Assembly (NCBI GenBank): GCA_002189035.1
Contig: NEEC01000020.1
Location: 124,001 to 188,000, forward strand
DNA from: Utricularia gibba
Taxonomy: Eukaryota > Streptophyta > Magnoliopsida > Lamiales > Lentibulariaceae
Direction: 5' to 3'
Length of the DNA: 64,000 nucleotides
Shown here: positions 1-12,300 of the stretch, piece after piece
Numbering within the stretch: the first letter of the stretch is position 1
Layout of the letters: every line of letters begins with the position of its first letter
Notes under the pieces: model-generated
What the model was told of the DNA's origin: nothing
The model's database searches: none
The model's input: the letters and a program-made list of their open reading frames with translations, nothing else
Program-made: the position numbers and the translations under genes

Positions 1-383
1 GGAGACCCTCCGGTCCGTAGATTATGCGGTTGTACACATATTTCAGTGCGTCTTGCCGACAGAGCGTGTAGAAGCGCGGTTCGGATGTTCCAAGTTGAGC
101 GAGTGTTGTTGTGTCTTCAAGGGATGGACTTTCTCGGGATTCTTCGGTGTATTCATCATTCGAGTTAGGTGTCTGGGATTATTGTTGTGAATAATTTGTT
201 GATAAATTTGTATTCCTTTATATTGAGGTGCGGGGAGCTTCTGGGTTGGTTTCTTCTAGTGAGTTAGCAATTTGTACTTGTTCTTGATAGGTTACAGAGA
301 ATCGTGTAGGGGTGTTTTTGGTTGACTTCAGAATAGGGTTAGGGTTTTAGATATCTGTTGTGTGTATATATTGCATATACAGC
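1..383 (+). promoter_or_regulatory. 5' flank / 5' UTR of TOR with a telo-box
   Basis: No coding exon is recognisable. At 334-350 there is TAGGGTTAGGGTTTTAG, two overlapping telo-box units (AAACCCTA on the other strand), a motif known from plant growth and translation gene promoters. It lies about 35-50 bases before the TOR start codon, so it is within the proximal promoter or 5' UTR. A CAG sits directly before the start region (about 380-382), so a 5' UTR intron is possible but unproven. Confidence 0.45.
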
Positions 384-3300
384 ATGCCCCTGCCTAACCC
401 ATCTCAGTCTGTTCGATATATTGGCCCTGCGACAGCCACCGCCTCTGGCAACCTGGACGTCCTCAACCGGATTTTGGCTGATCTCTGTGTCCGGGGCACT
501 CCTAAGGTATGACCATGGTATTTTGGTTTTGTTTAGAGTTCGTTTTGTGAGTAAATTTTTATTCTTTTTGTTTTGAGCACTGCATGAAATTATCTTTTTT
601 GAACGTGGTTCTGAAGCATTCAGTCCCTGTGGACATTGAGGATTACAAAAAATGATATTTTGCTTTCATGATTGCACTGCTTTTCAGTTGATACTCTGAT
701 TGTTCCTCCTTTGATTTTTCATTTTACTGCTTCATCACTTGATACCCCATGATTCCCTTACGAATTTATTTCTTGGTTTTCTGTGTTTTCAATATGTTTT
801 GTACAATTTTAACGTATTGCAGGATGGGGCTGCTGCATTGTTGCGAAGGCATGTTGAGGAGCAAGCCCATGACCTCAGTGGCGAAGCATTTTCGCGTTTC
901 ATGGATCAACTATATGACTATATCACCAGCCTCCTAGAAAGCAATGAGGTTACCGAAAATTTGGGGGCATTGAGGGCAATTGATGAGCTCATTGATGTTG
1001 GAATAAGGGAAAATGCTATGAAAGTTTCCAAGATTTCCAGTTATATGCGAACTGCATTTGAGGCAAAACGTGAACCCGAAATCTTAGTTTGTGCTAGTAG
1101 AGTTCTTGGACACATGGCCAGAGCTGGAGGAGCAATGACGGCTGATGAAGTAGAAAGGCTGGTATAGACATGTCTTTTGCGTCGGGTTCATATGGTCCGA
1201 CATTTTGCATCATTTGATCGTTGCTTTGCGTAGGTGAAACATGCATTAAATTGGCTTCTCGAGGATAGAGTCGAACATCGTCGTCTGGCAGCTGTTCTGA
1301 TTTTAAAAGTATGCTCCACTCATCATTCAACCCATTGCATCCATTTATTGTTGAAAATTGATGTGACTGTTTTGTAATTTTCTTTATCTTTTGTTGATAA
1401 TTATGATAGGAAATCGCAGAGAATGCTTCCACAGTCTTCAATGTGCATGTGCCTAAATTTGTGGATGCTATTTGGGTTGCCTTGAGGGATCCAAAGTTGG
1501 ATGTCAGGGAACATGCAGTTGAGGCTTTACGTGCTTGCCTCCAAGTCATTGAGAAGCGTGAAACCCGTTGGCGTGTGCAGTGGTAAGGAAGTGTCGTCTG
1601 GTGCATCCACAGATTATTGAGAACTGCTATTCCCTTCTTTTGGTGTCATATTTTAATTGCTCAACCTTCATGGCGTGTTAATGTCATTTACTTGATATTT
1701 CAAGGTTATTTATTATCAAATATTTGTCTGTATTCTAGTATCTTTCATTTGATTGCATGGACCCTTTTTAGCTATGTTTTACTAATGGGATCTTGTCTTG
1801 CCGGCGTTTGATCGCCTGGCTTGTGCTTATGGCAGGTATTATCGTATGTTTGAAGCCACACAAGATGGCTTGGGAAAGAATGCCCCTGTTCATAGTATAC
1901 ATGGTTCTCTTCTTGCAGTTGGAGAACTGCTGAGGTAGGTTTAGGTCGTTTCTAATCTAAACAAACTGCTAATTTAGTTTCTCAATTGTGATAGATAATT
2001 CTTTTTGACAGAAATACGGGTGAATTCATGATGTCTCGGTATAGAGAAGTTGCTGATATTGTTCTCCGCTATCTGGAGCATCGAGATCGGCTTGTTCGCC
2101 TAAGCATTACTTCGTTATTACCTCGAATTGCCCATTTCTTACGTGATCGTTTTGTAACCAACTACCTTACTGTGAGCGCTTTTTCTTTCAAGAAACTATT
2201 TTCTGTCTCTCAATGGAAAATTGAATCTGTCGTTTCATTTTTATAATTTATGATATTTTGTTTGCTGCAGATTTGTATGAAACACATACTCCATGTTCTT
2301 AAAATACCTGCAGAAGCATCAAGTGGGTTCATTGCGCTGGGCGAAATGGCTGGTGCACTGGATGGTGAACTCATCAATTATCTGCCGAGAATAACACCTC
2401 ACTTGCGTGATGCGGTGCGAAATATGTTTTTAATCATAAGATAATAAGAGATTGGGAAAATTTCTTGTGATGCATTTTATGTCTCTGCATAGAAAATTGT
2501 GCATGGATCATCTATTCAGTTGTTGTACATGCTCGTCAAACTGGTCCTTCGTTTTTCTTATCAGCTATCATATGTTTTCAAAGAAAGCTCTTTTTCTCCC
2601 ACAGATTGCACCTCGTAGAGGCCGACCCTTGATGGAAGCTTTGGCTTGTGTTGGGAATCTCGCAAAGGCAATGGGACCTGCTATGGAACCACATGTGTGC
2701 AGTCTATTAGATGCTATGTTTTCTGCCGGATTGTCCTATGTATTGGTTGATGCCCTTGAGAACGTTACTTCCAGGTCTTCTGTCAGATATATCAGGAAAT
2801 TCTTTTTTGTATTTTCGGGTGCTTTGACACAGGCATTCTATCTTGTTGCAGCATTCCCTCTGTTCTTCCCACCATTCAATTACGCTTACTCGAGTGCATT
2901 TCTGGAGTCCTATCTCAAAGTCAGCAAGGGCAGTCGAGGCCTACAGCTGCCTTAGCTCGTACTAGTAGTACAGCAGCTGCCTTACAAGTATCTGAGCTTA
3001 CTGCTTCTGCTCTTGTTCAACTAGCTCTTCAGACCCTTGCTCGCTTTAATTTTAAGGTATTGATTTTGATGCTTTTTTTGCTTTTACTGGTCTCTTTGTA
3101 TGTGACAGTAATACCTGTTTCCCAGGGCCATGATCTTCTTGAGTTCGCAAGAGAGTCTGTTGTTGTCTATTTAGATGATGAGGATGGCTCTACACGAAAG
3201 GATGCTGCTTTGTGTTGCTGTAAGTTGATGGCCAATTCCTTGTCTGGAGTCTCTTCGATTCACTCTAGTACTAGCAGAGCAAATCGTGTCAGTTGGAGGC

Positions 3301-6300
3301 GCCGCTGTCTTGTGGAGGAGGTTAGTTGCCCACTTGCTGAGAAATATGTGCTGTTTGGTATGCTGAAATTCACTATCTCAATTTTTGGATGATTGTGTGC
3401 ATTGTTTACCATGATGCATCCAACCTTTCAGAAAAATAGCAGAATGTTTGCTTAATTTTCATAGTTTTAGTTACATATGTTTATTCCTTACTTGGCAGAT
3501 TGTGGAAAAGCTTCTTACTGCTGCTGTGGCTGATGCCGATGTTACTGTTCGACAATCAATATTCTTTTCTTTAAATGAGACTAGAGAATTTGATGATTTT
3601 TTGGCGCAGGCTGATTGTTTAACAGCAATTTTTGCTGCTTTAAATGATGAGGTAGTGTGGTTTATATATTATCTTTAATCCAAATTTGCTCCTCTCTCTC
3701 GTTTCCCCAATAATTGTTGGGAAAATCGAATTTCAAATAATGCAATCTTTATTCCTTTAGGACCTTGAAGTACGAGAAAATGTGATTTCAGTTGCTGGAA
3801 GACTATCTGGAAAGAATCCAGCATATGTTCTCCCAGCTCTTCGTCGTCATCTTATTCAACTGTTAACTTATCTTAAACAGAGGTACCGTTTAAAAATTTC
3901 CATATACCATCTTTATAACATTTGTTTTTCATCTTGGTGACATTAATTTAATTTTATGTTGCCTCTTTGTGCATTGTGGTCATTGCTGCCATTACTACCA
4001 GTGCCGACAACAAATGCAGAGAGGAAAGTGCAAAGTTGTTGGGATGCCTAATCCGCAATTGTGAAAGATTAATAGTTCCCTATATTGCACCAATACACAA
4101 GGTTTAATAAGCGTTTTTGTAAACATTCTATTGCTGGTGCCATTTTGCTTACTTGAATTTTTATGGGTTTACCAGGCCCTTGTCGTGAAACTTAGTGAAG
4201 GAACAGGGGTAAATGCTAATAATGGCATTATAAGTGGGGTTCTCGTAACTGTTGGGGATCTCGCCAGAGTTGTGAGTATATCCTTCATTTTGATTGTTTA
4301 GATGCCCTTCTATTTGCCTGAATGAGATTTTGTAATTTGGTGACTGCTTTGGGAAAACACAAGGTTTGAGAACATCCTGTACATAATTGCTCACTTCCTG
4401 TGTGTGCAGTTCCCATCATACGTTTGGCATAGAAATACGTAGACCTGTTAAATTTTGATGATTGCTAGAGACTATTGGGATGGTAGATCATTTAAGTGGC
4501 CCATAATGCTTGATGTTTGGTCTGCTTTATGCACACTGCGGATGAAGCTGCTTGCTTTGCTTCCTTGTTCAGGGTGGATCTGCGATGAGACAGTATATAC
4601 CGGAGTTGATGCCACTAATAGTTGATGCTTTGTTAGATGGTGCAGCAGCCATAAAACGTGAAGTTGCTGTCACTACTCTCGGTCAAGTTGTGCAAAGTAC
4701 TGGGTATGAATTACTGTTACACACACATCAGTATTTTTTTCATGTCATGAATTGATGTTACCATGCGACTGATTGGCTTGATTTTTTCCCAGTTATGTTA
4801 TTACTCCATATACTGAGTATCCCCAGCTGCTTGGATTGCTTCTTAAATTGCTCAACGGTGACCTAGCTTGGTCTACCAGACGTGAGGTCTTAAAGGTATC
4901 TGTTGCTGAACTGACTAATGAAGAAGTCATTTCCAATTGTCTTTTAGGTTTATGTAGCCCTGCATGCCTAGGTTCTTGGAATTATGGGGCTTTAGATCCA
5001 CATGCGCATAAAAGAAATCAGCTTAGCTTACCTGGATCTCATGGAGAAGTTTCCCTTTCCACTGGTGATCCTGGCCAGCACATTCGATCAATGGATGAAG
5101 TGCCAATGGATCTGTGGCCTTCTTTTGCAACATCTGAAGATTACTACTCCACTGTGAGAATCAAATTGAGATCTATGCTACGTGTCTGAGGATTTTTTTT
5201 TGGTAGAATGCTGTAGCTCATTTGCTATCATTTGATCCAGGTTGCTATAAGCTCCCTCATGCGAATTTTTAGAGATCCCTCACTTTCTAGTTACCATCAA
5301 AGGGTGGTTGAATCTCTCATTTTCATATTCAAGGTTGGAGGATTGTGTTTATTTTTGTTCTGTTAGCATTTATTGCGTCTTAGACTATGTTTCATCTGTT
5401 CCCATTTGTTTTATTCTATTTTTTTTCTTCTTTTATTTGCTCCCTGAAAAAGATTGTGATTTGGGTTTTCTCCTGTTTTTTGAGGCTAGTCAATGGGTCT
5501 TGGCTGTGTTCCGTACTTACCCAAGGTTGGTATTTTTTTTTTCTGCAATTACTTCTCTGTTGAGCTCTTTTTTCCTGGAATGATCATATTTTTAAATATC
5601 CTGCTGCTAATCATTCTTAATGGGCGAGTGGAATGATCCTTTCTATTCTTGTTGTTGTTATTGATACTCGTTATGTTAATTCTATTTTTAATCAAAGAAT
5701 CGTTGTCAGTTTATGCACTAGGTTAATCATATCAATACTTCGAAAAAAATATACAAAGTTTATTTGGTGCTAACCTACTGTCTTGTTCACTCTATGATTT
5801 TTTTTTTTTTGACATCATGTTTTCCTAGCATAACATGATAATCTTATCTTGTAAATTCTTCTTACTTCTGTCTTAATCACTCTAACTTTTTGGAAACTGA
5901 TCCATCAGGTTTTACCAGATCTGCTTCACACAGTTCGTACATGTGATGATAATCTTAAGGAATACATCACATGGAAACTTGGAACCTTGGTCTCTATTGT
6001 TCGCCGAGTAAGCATCTGTTGCCTTAATCATCAGGTGTCTTTGAATCTTATCATGTTCAAAACATTGTTATTCTGTATGTGCAGCATGTTCGCAAGTATC
6101 TGCAAGAATTATTCTCTCTAATATCAGAGCTATGGTCATTCAGCTTACCTGCTACTACTCGCCCAGCTCATGGATTTCCTGATGGATCTCCCGTAATTTT
6201 CTTTGTCTTGATGGTGCTGTGGATATACTTGTTGATGATTCTGACACACAGTTGATAATCAGGTACTGCATCTACTGGAACAACTATGTCTGGCTCTCAA

Positions 6301-9300
6301 TGATGAATTTAGGATGCATCTTACCTTTATCCTGCCATCCTGCATTCAAGTGCTGACAGATGCTGAGAGGTTTAAAGACTACACCTATGTAAAAGACATT
6401 CTTCATACTCTTGAAGTTTTTGGTGGTATCCATCTCTCACATCTGGCTCTTTTTTGCTTTTATGTGGGAGGTATATGCATTAATGGGTATTCAAAATCTA
6501 TAGGAAACTTGGATGAGCATATGCACCTACTTCTTCCTGCACTGATCCGGATCTTCAAAGTGGATGCTTCAGTTGTTGTGAGGCGTGCTGCCATTAAAAC
6601 TCTTACATCTCTGATCCCTAAAGTACAGGTGCAGTGAACAATATATATATTCATTCAATGGGTCTTTCATTCACATGACCAAATTTACATTTTTTTGTGT
6701 TCTTTTTTTTTTTCTCATTTCACCAGGTTACAGGTCATGTGTCGACCCTTGTCCATCATTTGAAGCTTGTCTTGGATGGGTATAATTTTTTTTCCCTTTC
6801 TTAAATTTTTTGGTGATGCAAGTATAAATTAAGGTAATTCTTGCTTCCGAAACATATGTAGTTAGATACTTAAAGGCCTTTGGTTTAACATAGGGTGAGG
6901 CAGAATGGCTAATCATTTTTGGAATATTACATTATCAGTTTTAAGGCAAGATGCCTCACTTGAACGATATGAATTTTGAAGTTGGATGCCGTAATGGATC
7001 TCCATGACCAATGAATTAAAATGTTGAAAAAGTTCGCAGCCACAGCATCCTCAGCGAATTGCTGGTTTTTTTTTTTTTTTTTTTTTTTTGAAAAAGGGTG
7101 CTTGGATTTTTTTGCCATAAATAGAGATACGAAATGTTGTTTTTATGAACTTTTATGGGAAATAGGTTCTTTTACTAGCGTATGAAAAAACAGGAAATGC
7201 TTGCTTTGGAAAGACACTAGTATGCCTCGCTATTTCTTTGCAGCAAAATTGATGAGCTTAGAAAGGATGCGGTTGATGCACTGTGTTGTTTGGCTCGGGC
7301 AGTTGGTGAAGACTTCTCCATTTTTATGCCATCAATTCATAAGCTCTTACAGAAGCATCGCCTTAGGGTAATATACGCTTTTGGTGGTGGGATTTTCTGC
7401 TGTTTGACTCGCTTCTAGTTAATAGTGCAAGCATTTCTTCAGCATAGGGATTTTGAGGAAATTGAAGCGTCCTTACAAAGAAGAGTTCCCTTGATTTTGG
7501 GAAATGCAGCTTCTCAAAGACAAAGTTGCCCAACTCCTGGGGAGGTAATCAGTGATCCTATAAGTGACATGGAGGATAACAGAACCAGAGTTGATCTGCA
7601 AAGACCTCACGAGGTACATGAATTCTTCTGCTTGAATTAACCCTCGCGCATGCATTAGAATAATGCCATACATGTGGATTATTAAAATTTTATATTTTCC
7701 GGAGTCATCAATACTGCTGTTTCAGACAGCACTGCCTGGAATTACTGTGATAATCTTATCTCCCAAGATTTAGTATTTAACAGTTCAAAGTTGAAGGTTA
7801 AAAATCCCAATTTCAGATATCTGTAGGCATAGGGTTACGTGCTCAACTCTTTCAGGTCAATGAAGCTCGACTGCAATCTGCCGGGGAAGCTTCACAACGC
7901 AGCACAAAAGAGGACTGGGCAGAGTGGATGAGGCATTTTAGCATCGAACTATTAAAAGAATCGCCTTCACCTGCACTAAGGACATGTGCCAAGCTTGCAC
8001 AGTTGCAAGTAATATATGTTTCTCCTATCCTACCTGTTTCTTCATTTTATTCACAACTGCAGGATTTTAGTTTCATAGGCAATATGTTTCTGTTGGCTTG
8101 AGTGTGAGTACTGCTTCCTTTCAGCCTTTTGTTGGGAGGGAGCTATTTGCTGCTGGCTTTGTGAGTTGCTGGACAGAACTGAATGAGCCTTGCCAAAGAC
8201 ATTTAGTCCGGAGCTTAGAAATGGCGTTCTCCTCCCCTAATATACCTCCTGAAATTCTTGCCACATTGTTGAATTTGGTACTGTTTCTGGATTTTTTTAT
8301 CATGGACTTTATTATGATGGTTTCCTTTTCCTTGGGTTTTTCTATTTTACGTGAATTTCATGATGTGAAGTAAATTTGCAGCTTTACATTCTTTCTGTTG
8401 GCTAAATGATTCAAAATTAACAATATTCAGCTAGTTGTTTTGCTATCCCCACAGTAGCATCTGAGATTTGGTAGAATTAAGTTTCATTTTAGATTTCAAT
8501 CCATCCATTCTTCTGCGAAATCCACTGATTGGCACAATATCTTTGCATTTCCCTTGAATTGGCATCCTCATCCCCAGGAATAGGCATGCTTCAATGCTCT
8601 TATGAAGTATTGTATTCCTAATCAGCTTCCTTTTAATGTTTTTAGGCTGAGTTCATGGAGCACGATGAGAGGCCCCTTCCGATTGATATACGTTTACTTG
8701 GTGCCCTTGCAGAAAAAGTAAGTATTATGTGATAAAAATGACATCATAGGCGAGTTTCGCTGATTCTTCTTTGTTTTTGGCTTCAGTGTCGTGCATTTGC
8801 AAAGGCTCTGCACTACAAAGAGATGGAATTTGAGAATGCACAGTCAAACAGGTCGGGTGGGAATCCTGTTGCTGTAGTTGAAGCTCTTATTCATATAAAT
8901 AACCAGCTGCACCAACATGAGGTCATATTTTGTTTCCACGACATGTGCCTATCTTGTAGTTTTACGCCAAATTAAGTTTTTGACTACCTGTTGTGTCCTT
9001 AGGCTGCTATTGGGATACTTACATATGCTCAACAACATTTGGGTGTTCTGCTGAAAGAATCATGGTAAGATATTGAATCTCATTCATGTTTTTTTCTGAT
9101 ATATTTACTTATTTCTTTTTATCTCGTCTTAATTGAGCTGGCTTCATTTTTTCAAGGTACGAAAAGCTGCAGCGGTGGGATGATGCTCTGAAAGCTTACA
9201 CTGCCAAGGCGCTTCAAGCGTCAACCCCACAACTTCTTTTAGAAGCAACACTAGGTGCGCGATTCTTGAGTTCATTTTTATCTGTAACATCTTTTTTCTC

Positions 9301-12300
9301 TTGGTATGGACTGGGTGGTTACAATAGTGCACAACGACTGCTGTTCTTTCATAATCCTGTCTATTGATTGGGTAAAGAATTCTGATGGAATTGTGCTCAT
9401 ATCGACGATCTATCTTCTAAAAAAAATTAAGAAGCAGTCAATCTGTACTTTTATGCGTCTTGATTTATTACTATCTATGAAGTAGTTGTATGTCTAATAA
9501 AACTTCTTTTTTTATTTCGAATATTCACTTTCTGTGTGTTACTATTAATTTAAATCATCATGTTTGCTCAAGGGCGGATGAGGTGCCTTGCTGCTCTTGC
9601 TCGATGGGAAGAGCTCAATGATCTCTGCAATGAGTACTGGGCACCAGCAGAACCACTTTCCAGATTGGAAATGGCACCAATGGTTTTTCTCCTCCACTTC
9701 ACATGACGTTTTTCTCCTCCTCAGTGATGCGTTTAGCTTTTCAACTCACACATTTATAAGTTATCTTATTCTTACGATGATTTATACAATATAAGCATGC
9801 ATGTGTATCATTTAATGGCATCCAATGCTACATCTTCTAAACTCTTGTTTCCTTGGGATTTCATTCTCCAGGCCGCTAATGCTGCCTGGAACATGGGAGA
9901 GTGGGATCAGATGTCCGAATATGTTTCTTGCTTGGATGATGGAGATGAAAGCAAGCTCCGAGTTTTGGGTAATACTGCAGCTACAGGTGATGGGAGTAGC
10001 AATGGGACATTTTTTAGGGCTGTTTTATTGGTTCGTCGTGGGAAGGTACTCCTAAATTTTTTTTATTCTCTTTGTTGGTTCCCAAAACCTTTTTGATTTC
10101 TGTGTGTGTGTGTTTCTCAGTATGATGAAGCTGCAGAATATGTTGAAAGAGCGAGAAAATGTCTTGCAACTGAAGTAGCTGCACTGGTCAGTGTTCCCAG
10201 ATTATGCCCTTTCTAAAATATTGAAGTAGATATGAGTAGTTTATGTTGTTGGGTTGCTGCTTAGCCCTCATTGAATGAACTGTGTCACTTTTGTTTTGTG
10301 CTTTCCTTCCTATTCTGTTGGACGTTTTCTGTCCTTCTCTCCGTTGATAGAATAATATGGAAAAGTTATTTTAAACATGTTTTCCGTCTAAATTTCTCAT
10401 TTTCTCGTATAATTGTGGCAACATTTAATGTTAAGTTGATACTTGGTTGCAAATGCTTTTGGAGCACCCATGTGGTTGTAAATCTGTTTTTTTTTTTTTT
10501 TTAGGTTCTTGAAAGTTATGAGCGTGCCTATAGCAATATGGTTCGAATTCAGCAATTATCAGAATTAGAGGAGGTGTGTACCTTTACCCTGGAAAACTTG
10601 CTTGCATTTGAGGAATTGAAACCTGTTTCAGATATGATAGTCAAAATGGAATTCCTGTTTTCTTGTGCCAATAGGTCATTGATTATTGTACCCTTCCTGT
10701 TGGGAATGCTGTTGCTGAGGGGCGGAGGAGTCTGATTCGTAACATGTGGAATGAACGTATCAAAGGTGCTAAGAGAAACGTGGAGGTAAGCTTGACAGTT
10801 CAGTTAGAATTTACATGCACATGATGCTGTCATGTATCCTGCGGTTCATAATGCAAAATTGAGGTATATAGCTTCACAGGAGGAAATTATTACTTTCTGT
10901 TTTTTTATCGATGAGTTTTATGTCATACATAAAAAAGCCGAAGTAAACCAAAAGTCACGCCAACATTCACCTCATATGTGTGCAATTTTAATAATCCTTC
11001 GTGTATCTCAACAGAATTTCAATAAATTGCAGGTGTGGCAAGCACTTCTGGCTGTGAGATCTCTTGTACTACCACCCACAGAAGATGCAGAGACATGGAT
11101 AAAATTTGCCTCTTTATGTCGTAAAAGTGGTAGAATTAGCCAAGCTAAATCAACCTTAACGAAATTATTACAGGTTAGATATAAGCCTCTATGCATCGCA
11201 ATGTGCAAGGTTCAGTATGTGCTCATGAGCTTTTGAGATCTTTTTACTTTAATTTGTAGTTTGATCCTGAAAATACTCCCGAAAATATAAAATATCATGG
11301 TGATCCTCAAGTAATTCTGGCATATTTGAAATATCAATGGTCACTTGGAGAGGACCATAGGCGCAAGGAAGCTTTTACTAGGCTGAAGGTATGTTGCAAA
11401 CTGGCATTGTAGGTGACAGGAGGGGTCTTTTTTTTTTTTTTTGAATTGGTTTTCTGATGGCGCCTCTGTTTTAGGATTTGGCTATGGACCTCTCAAGAAC
11501 TTCTGTTCCTCAGCAAATAGCATCCTCTGGCATTGTAGCTTCCTCAAACACTCCTCTCATCGCTCGTATATACCTCAAGCTTGGATCTTGGCAATGGACA
11601 CTTTCCCCTGGTTTGGATGAAGTTTGCATTCTAGGTACTGGACAAATCAGATTCTCGCCTCTAGTTTTTCCCGCCTTTTTCCTGCTGACTGCCCTTTTAT
11701 GTAAACAGACGTGGGTGTTTCTTAGCCCACTATTTTACGTAAATTCTGGCACATAAACCTAATTTGATCACTGTGATTTTAGAAATACTTGAAGCATTCA
11801 GTAATGCAACTCAGTATGCTTCTAAGTGGGGGAAAGCTTGGCACAAATGGGCACTTTTCAATACAGCTGTTATGTCTCACTACACTTTGAGAGGTTGTCC
11901 TGGTATTGCCTCCCAGTTTGTCGTCTCTGCAGTCACTGGATACTTTCACTCCATAGCTTGTGCTGCACATTCAAAGGGAGTAGACGACAGCTTACAGGTA
12001 ACAAACAGATGCCAACCTAACATATTGAATGATAGGCTCTATTGCAAATTTAGCATCAGTTAGTATATTCTTGTGATATGCCTGATAAAGAACAAGTGTT
12101 GGGATTGGTATGGCCAGTGCATTCTTCTCGTTAATGCTCAACTCCTTGAAATTTAGCATTTGAGTTACGCTTGTGATCATTGGCTCAGGATATTCTTCGT
12201 CTCCTAACTTTATGGTTCAACCATGGTGCTACCGCCGAAGTTCAGATGGCTTTGCAGAAGGGATTTTCTCTTGTAAACATAAACACATGGTTGGTTGTTT

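Noticed and set aside
1094-1606. 170-codon open frame on the minus strand
   Set aside because: It lies antisense across TOR exons and introns, has no family resemblance, and its openness follows from the coding strand.
7066-7089. Poly(T) as the tail of a retroposed element
   Set aside because: No target-site duplication or element body was found on either side.
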